A stretch of 64,000 nt of DNA from Lachnoclostridium sp. Marseille-P6806 (GTDB taxonomy: Bacteria > Bacillota > Clostridia > Lachnospirales > Lachnospiraceae), in the NCBI RefSeq assembly GCF_900625025.1, contig NZ_LR130579.1, positions 107,048 through 171,047 of the forward strand. Direction: 5' to 3'. Both the position numbers and the translations under genes were made by a program. Of the stretch, positions 8,781 through 16,868 are shown piece after piece; positions within the stretch are counted from its first letter, which is position 1, and every line of letters starts with the position of its first letter. Under the pieces are notes generated by a model that made no database searches, was not told where the DNA came from, and saw only the letters and a program-made list of their open reading frames with translations.

Positions 8781-9893
8781 ATGACAGCCTTACGCGAACA
8801 GACAGTGATGGACGCCGCCCGGCACTTTCTCACACAGGGCAGCCCCCGCAGCGTCCGCCGCTACGGCAGCGGCCACATCAACGATACTTACCTCGTGGAA
8901 TGTGCGCGCCCCTATATTCTGCAGCGCCTCAACACCGAAATATTTCACGAGCCGCTCGCCCTGATGAAGAACATCGAGAGCGTCACGCTCTTTCTCCGCG
9001 AGAAGATCACGGCGCAGGGCGGCGACCCGGACCGCGAGACGCTGACGCTGATTCCGACGCAGGACGGCAGCTTCCATTACATCGACGGGGAGAACAATTT
9101 TTTCCGCATGTTCCTCTTCATCACGGATGCCGTCACCTACGACGCCGCGAGGAACCCCGAGGACTTCTATCACAGCGCCGTGGCGTTCGGGAACTTCCAG
9201 CGCCTCCTGCACGACTTTCCGAGCGAAACGCTGACGGAGGTGATTCCGCATTTTCATGACACGCCCAGCCGCTTCCGCGATTTCGAGCGCGCGGTTCAGG
9301 AGGATGTCATGGGGCGCGCCGCCTCCTGCGCGGAGGAGATACGCTTCCTTGCGGACCGGCGGGCGGACTGCGGTGTCTCCGTCCGTCTCCAGCAGGCCGG
9401 CGAGCTCCCGCTCCGCGTCACGCACAACGATACGAAGCTCAATAACATCATGCTGGATCAGCGCACGGGGGAGGCGATCTGCGTCATCGATCTGGACACC
9501 GTCATGCCCGGCCTCTCCGTCAACGACTTCGGCGATTCGATCCGCTTCGGCGCCAATACGGCGAGGGAGGACGAGCCGGACGCCTCTCTTGCGGGTCTGT
9601 CGCTCCCTCTGTATGAGAGCTATGTCCGCGGCTTCCTCACCGGCTGCGGAGGCATCCTCACGCCGGCGGAGGTACGACAGCTTTCATGGGGCGCGAAGCT
9701 CATGACCTATGAATGCGGCATGCGCTTCCTCGGCGATTATCTGAACGGAGACGTCTATTTCCACACGGCCTATCCCGAGCACAATCTGGTCCGCGCCCGG
9801 ACGCAGATCGCTCTGGTGCGCGATATGGAACGCAAGTGGACGCAGATGAATGACATCGTGGCGCGGTACGCCGGGCAGCCGTCAACGCGGTAA
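8781..9893 (+). CDS. N-acetylhexosamine 1-kinase-like phosphotransferase (APH fold)
   Basis: A 370-residue cytosolic kinase of the aminoglycoside phosphotransferase fold. The glycine-rich N-terminal motif YGSGHINDTYLV, the catalytic loop THNDTKLNNIML (D217) and the metal site VIDLDTVMPG (D237/D239) are in the expected order. This arrangement is characteristic of NahK-type kinases that phosphorylate GalNAc/GlcNAc at C1 for the lacto-N-biose/galacto-N-biose route. It lies 105 bases behind the GH123-like gene, so a hydrolase-kinase salvage module is likely. No pyrophosphorylase or epimerase is present here. Confidence 0.82.
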   Translation: MTALREQTVMDAARHFLTQGSPRSVRRYGSGHINDTYLVECARPYILQRLNTEIFHEPLALMKNIESVTLFLREKITAQGGDPDRETLTLIPTQDGSFHYIDGENNFFRMFLFITDAVTYDAARNPEDFYHSAVAFGNFQRLLHDFPSETLTEVIPHFHDTPSRFRDFERAVQEDVMGRAASCAEEIRFLADRRADCGVSVRLQQAGELPLRVTHNDTKLNNIMLDQRTGEAICVIDLDTVMPGLSVNDFGDSIRFGANTAREDEPDASLAGLSLPLYESYVRGFLTGCGGILTPAEVRQLSWGAKLMTYECGMRFLGDYLNGDVYFHTAYPEHNLVRARTQIALVRDMERKWTQMNDIVARYAGQPSTR

Positions 9894-9934
9894 GAAAAAC
9901 GCACCGTACACGCTACTTTTTCTTCAAAATGCTG

Positions 9935-9963
9935 TTGACAAGTCCCGTGATGATGCGTATTAT
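9935..9963 (+). promoter_or_regulatory. Promoter of the T-box / tryptophan transporter operon
   Basis: TTGACA (9935-9940) and TATTAT (9958-9963) are separated by exactly 17 bases. The T-box leader begins a few bases downstream. Confidence 0.75.
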
Positions 9964-9969
9964 TTCCTT

Positions 9970-10297
9970 AAACTTTTGAGGAAGAGCAGTAACCCTCCGG
10001 AAACCTCACAGAGAGCTGCAGGCGGTGTGATTGCAGCAGGCGGAACTTGGGCGAATGGACTTCTGAGGGCGGACCGAACAGAGAGCGGCAGTTCTGGACA
10101 ACCACGGCTCTAAGTAGGCTCCGACGGGTTCCTGACCGTTACCAGACAGGTGCACATGATGGTGTGTAAACAGAGTGGGCGAATCACGGCACGGTGCCGG
10201 AATACATCCGGGAGAATGCACAGACGGGTTCGTCAATGTGGGTGGTATCGCAGAAGCAGCGGCTTTTGTCCCATAGCGGGACTTAAGCTGCTTTTTT
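9970..10297 (+). promoter_or_regulatory. T-box riboswitch, tryptophan (UGG) specifier
   Basis: The 5' leader of the transporter operon has T-box hallmarks in order: a stem I region with AGAGAGCTG, a specifier loop GAATGGAC whose codon TGG at 10056-10058 would pair with the tRNA-Trp anticodon, the T-box sequence TGGGTGGTATCGC at 10239-10251, and then an intrinsic terminator. Uncharged tRNA-Trp would stabilise the antiterminator through pairing of its NCCA end with the TGGT bulge. This couples transporter expression to tryptophan starvation. It fills the roughly 510-base gap before trpX. Confidence 0.85.
10254..10297 (+). terminator. T-box regulated intrinsic terminator
   Basis: AAGCAGC (10254-10260) pairs with GCTGCTT (10287-10293), with a nested GTCCC/GGGAC hairpin and a T tract. 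The left arm starts just after the T-box sequence, as needed for mutually exclusive antiterminator and terminator folds. Confidence 0.75.
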
Positions 10298-10406
10298 ATT
10301 TCTGCGGGGGACAGACTCCGGCCGCCATCACAGGCAGCCGCCCACGACAGCAGCGGCAGATACGGTCTGCGCGCTGCACGACGCTTCGGCGAGGAGGAAA
10401 AACACA

Positions 10407-11567
10407 ATGATGAAGAACAGACTTGCGGCTATGGCTCTCACAGGGATCACGGCTCTGTCGCTCGCAGCCTGCGGAGGAACGGCCGCGCCGTCCACAGCGG
10501 ACGGCGCGGCGGCGGAAAGCGGCACTGCGGAAAATACCGCAGCGGAAAGCGGCACAGAGGAGAGCGGCGCGGCAGATGAGAGCGGGGCAGAAGAAAGCGC
10601 GTCCCCGGAAGCCGGCTCCGGCACGACCTACAAGGTCGGTATCGTTCAGTATGTAGACGACGCCTCGCTGAATCAGATCCAGCAGAACATTCAGTCCCGT
10701 CTCGACGAGCTCGGACAGAAAAACGGCGTGGTCTTCGACTATGCGGACTATACCTACAACGGGCAGGCGGACGGCACCGTGCTCCAGCAGATCGCCTCGG
10801 AGCTGATTGCCGACGGCGTGGACGTCATCGTCCCGATCGCAACGCCCACCGCCCAGATCATGCAGGCCGCCACGGAGGATCATCCGATCCCGGTCGTATT
10901 CTCGGCCGTATCTGATCCGGTGGGCGCAAAGCTCGCCGCCAGCATGGACGCTCCCGGCGGCAACATCACCGGAACCTCCGACGCGCTGAACACCGAGGCG
11001 ATCATGAACCTGATCTTCGCCGCCCAGCGTGACGCCGATTATATCGGCATCCTGTATTCCTCGAGCGAGGACGCCTCCACACAGCCGGTGGCCGACGCAA
11101 AAGCGTTCCTCGAGGCAAAGGGCGTCCGCTTCATTGAAAAGACCGGGACCACCAATGACGAGGTTTCCGCGGCGGCCGACGCGCTGATCGCCGAGGGCGT
11201 CGACGCGATATTCACCCCCACCGACAACACCATCATGACCGCCGAGCTCGCCATCTATGAAAAGCTCGCCGAAGCCGGCATCGCGCATTACTGCGGAGCG
11301 GATTCTTTCGCGCTGAACGGCGCGTTCGCGGGCTACGGCGTCGATTACGCCAAGCTGGGGGCCGAGACCGCGGATATGGCCGCGGAGCTTCTTCTGAGCG
11401 GCGCCGACCCGGCCTCCACCCCGGTCCGGACCTTTGACAACGGCATCGTCACCATCAACACCGAAACCGCAGCGGCCCTCGGCCTCGACCTTGACGCCGT
11501 GAAGACGGCATTCAGGCCGCTGGCAACGCAGATCATTGAAACCACCACCAAGCAGAACTTTGACTGA
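10407..11567 (+). CDS. trpX: Tryptophan-type ABC transporter substrate-binding lipoprotein
   Basis: A 386-residue exported lipoprotein with a signal peptide and lipobox LAAC (C22), an acidic Ala/Ser-rich linker to about residue 70, and a bilobed binding domain of the PF04392 type starting at YKVGIVQYVDDASLNQ. Members linked to T-box leaders form the TrpXYZ tryptophan importer. The start has GAGGAGG upstream; a second ATG follows immediately. Substrate assignment rests on the UGG specifier of the leader plus the family. Confidence 0.87.
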   Translation: MMKNRLAAMALTGITALSLAACGGTAAPSTADGAAAESGTAENTAAESGTEESGAADESGAEESASPEAGSGTTYKVGIVQYVDDASLNQIQQNIQSRLDELGQKNGVVFDYADYTYNGQADGTVLQQIASELIADGVDVIVPIATPTAQIMQAATEDHPIPVVFSAVSDPVGAKLAASMDAPGGNITGTSDALNTEAIMNLIFAAQRDADYIGILYSSSEDASTQPVADAKAFLEAKGVRFIEKTGTTNDEVSAAADALIAEGVDAIFTPTDNTIMTAELAIYEKLAEAGIAHYCGADSFALNGAFAGYGVDYAKLGAETADMAAELLLSGADPASTPVRTFDNGIVTINTETAAALGLDLDAVKTAFRPLATQIIETTTKQNFD

Positions 11568-11628
11568 GCTTCTTCATTCCGGAGGTTTTTCACCCGGATG
11601 GACACGCAGACCAAAGAGGGAGGGCATC

Positions 11629-12567
11629 TTGTTTCTCACCGCAGGGATTATTCAGACAGCGCTCGAAACCGGTCTGATTTACGGACTGGTCGCACTGTCG
11701 CTGTTCATCAGCTTTACCATTCTGAACGTCTGTGACCTTTCGACGGACGGCTGCTACACGCTGGGCTGCGCCGTCGGCGCACTGGTGACGCTGTCGGGGC
11801 ATCCGGTTCTCGCCGTCTTCGCCTCGATCGCGGCCGGCGTTCTCTCCGGCTTCATCACCGGTATTCTCCAGACCACGTTCCGTGTGCAGAGCATCCTTGC
11901 GGGGATCATTGTCAATACGGGGCTGTACACCGTCAATCTCGCTGTGATGGGCTTTAAGTCCAACATCGCGATCTTCGGGACGCCCACCGTGTTCTCCCTC
12001 TGGAAAGGTCTGTCGGACGGTGCTTTCTGGCAGGAGTGGTCGGCCCTGATCCTCCTGCTTCTGCTGGCGGCGCTCCTCGTCCTTGTTCTGCATTTCTTCC
12101 TCGGAACAAGGCTCGGCCTCTCCATCCGCGCGACCGGCGATTCCTCGCCGATGGTGCGGGCATCCTCGATCAACCCCGGGTTTATGATCGTCGTAGGGCT
12201 CTGCATCTCCGGCGGTCTGACCGGACTTGCCGGCTCTCTCATCGGACAGTACAACAAGATGAGCGACATCAATCTGGGAACCGGAATGGTCACAATCGCT
12301 CTGGCCTCGCTCATCATCGGTCAGACGTTCTCGAACCGCAGCATTCATATGCTCTGGAAGCTCGTGTCCGTTCTGATCGGCTCCATGCTCTACCGCTTCA
12401 TCATTTCGCTGGCGCTCCGTCTGAACGTCCCCACGGAGGCGTTCAAGCTGGTTTCCGCCCTGATCGTCGCCGTCGCCATTGCCGCGCCGCAGCTCCGCGC
12501 GCTCCTCTCCATTCAGAGAAAGCGTTCCGCAGAGCTCCGCGCACGCGCACAGAGAAAGGGGAAGTGA
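11629..12567 (+). CDS. trpY: Tryptophan-type ABC transporter permease
   Basis: A 312-residue integral membrane permease (branched-chain/LivH-like fold) with about eight hydrophobic segments. The best start is a TTG at 11629 preceded by GAGGGAGGG, giving an N-terminus FLTAGIIQTALETGLIYGL that enters the first membrane helix directly; the in-frame start at 11536 lies inside trpX and lacks a ribosome site, and an ATG at 11598 is out of frame. It lies 61 bases behind trpX. Confidence 0.85.
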   Translation: MFLTAGIIQTALETGLIYGLVALSLFISFTILNVCDLSTDGCYTLGCAVGALVTLSGHPVLAVFASIAAGVLSGFITGILQTTFRVQSILAGIIVNTGLYTVNLAVMGFKSNIAIFGTPTVFSLWKGLSDGAFWQEWSALILLLLLAALLVLVLHFFLGTRLGLSIRATGDSSPMVRASSINPGFMIVVGLCISGGLTGLAGSLIGQYNKMSDINLGTGMVTIALASLIIGQTFSNRSIHMLWKLVSVLIGSMLYRFIISLALRLNVPTEAFKLVSALIVAVAIAAPQLRALLSIQRKRSAELRARAQRKGK

Positions 12568-12572
12568 GCCGC

Positions 12573-13385
12573 ATGCTGACCATCGATCACATCAGCAAGA
12601 CATTCCATCCCGGAACCGTCAATGAGAAGCGCGCGCTGGATCACGTCTGCCTCACTCTGCACGACGGAGACTTCGCCACCATCGTAGGAAGCAACGGCGC
12701 CGGAAAATCCACCCTGTTCGGCGCGATTGCCGGCTCCTTTTACCCCGACGAGGGGTTCCTTGAGCTGGACGGACAGGACATCACCTTTGTCCGCGAGCAT
12801 AACCGCAGCAAATACATCGGACGTCTGTTTCAGGACCCGCTGATGGGCACCGCCCCTCACATGACAATCGAGGAAAATCTGGCGATCGCGTACCTGCGCG
12901 CTTCCGCCCACACCTCCTTTATCAGCCGCATTTCCGCCCGGGATCGCGCATTCTTCCGGGAGCAGCTCGCGCTCCTTGGCATGGGTCTCGAGGACCGCAT
13001 GAAAAATCCGGTCGGCCTCCTCTCCGGCGGACAGCGTCAGGCGCTGACGCTTCTCATGGCGACCATGGTGACGCCGAAAATCCTGCTCCTCGACGAGCAT
13101 ACGGCCGCACTGGACCCCGCCACCGCCGTCAAGGTGCTGGATCTCACAAAGCGCATCGTCGCCGAGCGGCACATCACCTGCCTCATGGTGACGCACAACA
13201 TGAATCAGGCGCTGGAGCTGGGCAGCCGGACACTGATGATGGATGCCGGGCGCATCGTTTTTGACGTCTCCGGGGAGGAGCGCAGAGGCATGTGCGTGGA
13301 TGATCTTCTCGAGCGCTTTGCCGCAAGCTCGGGCGCGGCATTCAACAACGACCGGATCCTGCTCTCCACCGAGACAGGGGAATAA
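12573..13385 (+). CDS. trpZ: Tryptophan-type ABC transporter ATP-binding protein
   Basis: A 270-residue ABC ATPase: Walker A GSNGAGKST, signature LSGGQRQALT, Walker B ILLLDEHTAALDP and the switch histidine in VTHNMNQ. It completes the TrpXYZ importer and starts five bases after the trpY stop; a GTG nine bases earlier is an alternative start. It ends 15 bases from the convergent prsW gene with no clear terminator between. Confidence 0.88.
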   Translation: MLTIDHISKTFHPGTVNEKRALDHVCLTLHDGDFATIVGSNGAGKSTLFGAIAGSFYPDEGFLELDGQDITFVREHNRSKYIGRLFQDPLMGTAPHMTIEENLAIAYLRASAHTSFISRISARDRAFFREQLALLGMGLEDRMKNPVGLLSGGQRQALTLLMATMVTPKILLLDEHTAALDPATAVKVLDLTKRIVAERHITCLMVTHNMNQALELGSRTLMMDAGRIVFDVSGEERRGMCVDDLLERFAASSGAAFNNDRILLSTETGE

Positions 13386-13400
13386 AAAGGGCTCCGGAAT

Positions 13401-14120
13401 CTACACTGACGTGTCCGTCGCCGCCCCGCTCCTCACAAGCCGGAACGCCAGAACGTACATGACGACGACAAAGATGAGGAACACCAGCGTCGAGAGGCCG
13501 GTGCCGATCATGGCGCAGGCATCGTAAAAGCCGTGAAAGAAAATGGCACTGAGGCAGGCGAACCGCTTGCTCTGTTTCGCCCGCCGCTCATCCCCGAGAT
13601 CGTGCCAGAACTTTGCCCGGCCGTAGAACGTCCCCATGAACACCGCAAAGCTCAGGTGCCCCGGGATGGCCAGCAGCGCCCGCATCGGAGCGACCGAGAG
13701 TCCGTAGCCGAAGACATATTCGATGTTTTCAAACGCGGCAAAGCCCAGCGAAACCGCCGCGGCGTAGATCACGCCGTCAAAGCGGTAGTTGAATTCCCTG
13801 CTCCGCCATGTCTGCCGCTGCATGAAATAATATTTGCTGCCCTCCTCCGAGCCCGCGACGACAAGAAAGGCGAGGGCGATCGTATACGCCGGCCGCTGCG
13901 GATCGATCAGCCGCGGCAGTATCGCCTCCCCTATCGTTTCGAGCACAATGGCGCAGAGTCCCGCGAAAACACCCCCTAACAGGAGCTTTCCGATGAGGCC
14001 GACCGGCTCATGCTCGACCCGGTCCTGTCTGTAAATGTAAAGGAGCAGCGCCAATGCCGGAAGCACCGCTGCCGAAAGATAAATCCCCAGTATCACAAGT
14101 CCCGGAAGCACCAGAAACAT
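13401..14120 (-). CDS. prsW: PrsW-family intramembrane metalloprotease
   Basis: A 239-residue membrane protein with about seven or eight hydrophobic segments. Family motifs are visible: the EEGSKYYF glutamates, AAFENIEYVFGYG, PGHLSFAVFMG and FFHGFYDA with their histidines. In Bacillus PrsW cleaves the anti-sigma factor RsiW; CPBP/PrsW relatives have varied targets and none can be named here. The start is an ATG with GGAAAGG upstream. No sigma/anti-sigma pair is adjacent. Confidence 0.85.
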   Translation of the reverse strand: MFLVLPGLVILGIYLSAAVLPALALLLYIYRQDRVEHEPVGLIGKLLLGGVFAGLCAIVLETIGEAILPRLIDPQRPAYTIALAFLVVAGSEEGSKYYFMQRQTWRSREFNYRFDGVIYAAAVSLGFAAFENIEYVFGYGLSVAPMRALLAIPGHLSFAVFMGTFYGRAKFWHDLGDERRAKQSKRFACLSAIFFHGFYDACAMIGTGLSTLVFLIFVVVMYVLAFRLVRSGAATDTSV

Positions 14121-14198
14121 AATTTCCTTTCCCTCTGTATTCTGCGGCAGGCGCCCGCCCCGGCCGTCCCCGGCCGGTGTCTCTCACGGCATATTATC

Positions 14199-15233
14199 TC
14201 AGAAGCATCTGCCGTTCTTTTCATGCGTACAGGCCCCCGGCTCCTGATCGCACTTGTAGCAGACCTCGTTCGCCAGCGCCCGGCCCGCAAAGAAATCGTC
14301 GATGTTCCCGAGCGTCGTCCCCGCGATGTTCTCAAGCGCATCCCTCGTCAGGAACGCCTGATGCGAAGTCAGCAGTACATTCGGGAGCGAAAGGAGACGC
14401 GCCAGCACATCATCGGCGATGATCTTGCCGGAATTGTCCTCATAGAACATATCCGCCTCCTCCTCGTAGACATCGAGGCCCGCGCCGCCGATTCTTCCGG
14501 ACAGCAGGCCGTCCAGCAGAGCCTCGCTGTCGATCAGCCCGCCGCGGGAGGTATTCACAAGATAAACGCCGGGCTTCATCTTTGCAATGGTTTCGGCATT
14601 GATGAGGTGATAATTATCTTTGGTCAGCGGACAGTGGATTGAGATGACATCTGATTCCGCCAGCAGCTCATCCAGACCGACATAATGCAGATCGCTGTTC
14701 TTTGCCGGATAGGGGTCGTAGGCGAGAACGTTCATGCCGAAGCCTTTCATGATGTCAATGAAGCAGCGCCCGATCTTGCCCGTTCCGATGACCCCGGCCG
14801 TCTTGCCGTGAAGATCGAAGCCCGTGAGCCCGACCAGACTGAAATTGAAGTCGCGCGTCCTGTTGTAGGCGCGGTTGAGATGCCGGTTCAGCGTCAGCAG
14901 CAGAGCCGCGGCGTGCTCCGCCACCGCATACGGCGAATACGCGGGCACGCGGACGACGTGGATCCGGTTGTACGCATAACGGAAGTCCACATTATTGTAA
15001 CCGGCACAGCGGAGCGCCACAAGCTGAACGCCGTTCTCGACCAGAGCCCGGAGCGTCTTCTCGCCAAGGTCGTCGTTGACAAACGCGCAGACCGCCTCCG
15101 CGCCTCTCGCAAAAACCGCCGTCTTCGGATTCAGCTTCTCTTCGTGATAGACGATCTCATAGCCGTGCCGGCTGTTCTCTCTGTCGAAATACTCCTTGTC
15201 ATAAGCCTTTGTGTCATAAAATGCAATTCTCAT
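14199..15233 (-). CDS. ldhA: D-lactate dehydrogenase (D-2-hydroxyacid dehydrogenase)
   Basis: A 344-residue NADH-dependent enzyme reducing pyruvate to D-lactate. The Rossmann motif VIGTGKIGRCF, the substrate/catalytic arginine region LVNTSRGGLID, the Glu in GLDVYEEEADMF and the catalytic His in LLTSHQAFLT are present. The chosen ATG has GGGGAGG seven bases upstream; a longer reading to 15308 lacks support. A short Cys-rich C-terminal tail (CYKCDQEPGACTHEKNGRCF) is unusual and might bind a metal. The gene appears monocistronic. Confidence 0.92.
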   Translation of the reverse strand: MRIAFYDTKAYDKEYFDRENSRHGYEIVYHEEKLNPKTAVFARGAEAVCAFVNDDLGEKTLRALVENGVQLVALRCAGYNNVDFRYAYNRIHVVRVPAYSPYAVAEHAAALLLTLNRHLNRAYNRTRDFNFSLVGLTGFDLHGKTAGVIGTGKIGRCFIDIMKGFGMNVLAYDPYPAKNSDLHYVGLDELLAESDVISIHCPLTKDNYHLINAETIAKMKPGVYLVNTSRGGLIDSEALLDGLLSGRIGGAGLDVYEEEADMFYEDNSGKIIADDVLARLLSLPNVLLTSHQAFLTRDALENIAGTTLGNIDDFFAGRALANEVCYKCDQEPGACTHEKNGRCF

Positions 15234-15432
15234 GTCCGCCTCCCCGGGCTGCTCTGTTTGGCTGCTCTTTTTCTCTGTGTGCATCTTATCAGAAAAAGGA
15301 CAGCGCAAACATGATTTGAATCAAAAAATCAGAGATCGTAAACCGGATATGCCGCGAAACCAGGCAAGGCAGCTTCTCTTTCCAATTTCCCTGAGAAAGA
15401 GCGGCTTTGCAACAGGAAAGTTGTCCTGACAC

Positions 15433-16821
15433 TCAATCGATCTCATTCTCCTGTTCCAGTCGGATTTTCTTCTGAATCATATACTCTATCAGAGAATGAA
15501 AGATTCCATATTCATCATCTGCATGCATCTCAGCAAGAATGGCGAGATATTGGTTACTGGTGATCGGCATCGCCACGGACTCATATTCCCGCAGGGTATC
15601 CAGATCCATGAGAAACGGCCTGACACCTGTTGCAATTTCGCTCTGCAGTCTCAGAAAAATGCGAAAACCGCCGACATCAATATCACTCCAATGCCATACG
15701 GACGTCGTGGGAGGGCATGCCAATACAATGGAACGGAACAGACGTCCTTTCATAGGGCTGTAACAGCCGCCGTGATAGATCACGAGCAGCCCATTGCCGA
15801 TTCCGGCGAGAGCTCTTTCTGTCCGGTTGTCTGAATACACCATCCGCGAGTGATCCGTCAGCTGCCGAACCACCCATACATAATTGGCCTTATTCTCGAT
15901 GAACAGAATGTTGGAAATCCCTTTGGCGATAACTCTCCTGATATGCCTGACCGTATCTGAATTGAGATACGCGCCATATTTCTCATTCTCATAAGACAGC
16001 ACGGAACCATTGTCCAGTTCAACAGACAGATTCCCGCACAGCTCGTAAATTTCAGGCCAGCGGCTGATCCCATACTCCAGCAGGAGGTCCTCATCCGACA
16101 GTTCGTCGCCGGAGCTCTCTGACGTTCCCCCGTCAAGCTCTGCGCTGTCTGTTTTGTTCAGGCGTTCCTTCCTGATCCGACGCAGAATGCTGACTACCCT
16201 GGATTTCATCTGGCGTTCAAAGTATTTGCTGTCCCCATACAGCTTCGCGCTGATCACACGCTCCATCTGCAGATCCTGATTGTCCGAGAGCAGCATCAGA
16301 AATCGGATCAGCCTGGCATCATAGTCCAGGTCTTCTGTAAAAATATAAGGCAGTTTTTTCTTCCGAACAAGAGCTGTTTGCTGCGTCTCCAGATAGTGCA
16401 GGATGCTTTCTCTCCGGGGCAGCGGCGTATCCTCTTTCTGTCGCAGCAGAATCTCTATGTTCTCTGACAGCAGGATTTCCACTTTCTCCAGGACCGACTT
16501 CATTGGTCTGCGGCCGGCCATTCCGTAAGCCGCCTGGATGGATGATTCATCCGGAGAGAGCCAGATTGCTTCTACGATATTACCCTCCTCGTACTTCATC
16601 CATGAGTAATCCAGGATGCCCCGCTCTTTCAGCTCCCTCAGTATCAGCAGGAAGTTCCGCTTTTCATCCGGATCCTCCATGCGCCGCATCAGGTCATCCG
16701 CTGTTGACGCCTTGTAGAGGAGCCGGCGGCTGTATATGCCCGTCCGGAAGTAGCTGCTGCGTTCGTACACATCCAACAGCTGATTCAGCAGAAACTTCGT
16801 CCAATTCTGTTCAGCCGGCAT
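15433..16821 (-). CDS. jetD: Wadjet protein JetD, Toprim-type nuclease subunit
   Basis: A 462-residue protein with an N-terminal winged-helix/DUF3322-like part and a C-terminal DUF2220 Toprim domain. The Toprim acidic residues are visible as E309 in ILFIENKAN and D380/D382 in WHWSDIDVGGF. In Wadjet systems JetD is the nuclease that cuts small circular DNA once JetABC has extruded it. It is the last gene of the jetABCD operon, 47 bases behind jetC. Confidence 0.92.
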   Translation of the reverse strand: MPAEQNWTKFLLNQLLDVYERSSYFRTGIYSRRLLYKASTADDLMRRMEDPDEKRNFLLILRELKERGILDYSWMKYEEGNIVEAIWLSPDESSIQAAYGMAGRRPMKSVLEKVEILLSENIEILLRQKEDTPLPRRESILHYLETQQTALVRKKKLPYIFTEDLDYDARLIRFLMLLSDNQDLQMERVISAKLYGDSKYFERQMKSRVVSILRRIRKERLNKTDSAELDGGTSESSGDELSDEDLLLEYGISRWPEIYELCGNLSVELDNGSVLSYENEKYGAYLNSDTVRHIRRVIAKGISNILFIENKANYVWVVRQLTDHSRMVYSDNRTERALAGIGNGLLVIYHGGCYSPMKGRLFRSIVLACPPTTSVWHWSDIDVGGFRIFLRLQSEIATGVRPFLMDLDTLREYESVAMPITSNQYLAILAEMHADDEYGIFHSLIEYMIQKKIRLEQENEID

Positions 16822-16868
16822 TGCACCACGCCTCCCCCGTTATACTCAGCCTGACACGCAATCTGTGT

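Noticed and set aside
9894..10406. Short open frames in the region before trpX
   Set aside because: They overlap the T-box leader and terminator and show no coding features.
11536..11628. An upstream start for trpY inside trpX
   Set aside because: The extension is Pro/Arg-rich, lacks a ribosome site and would delay the first membrane helix; the TTG at 11629 has a strong GAGGGAGGG.
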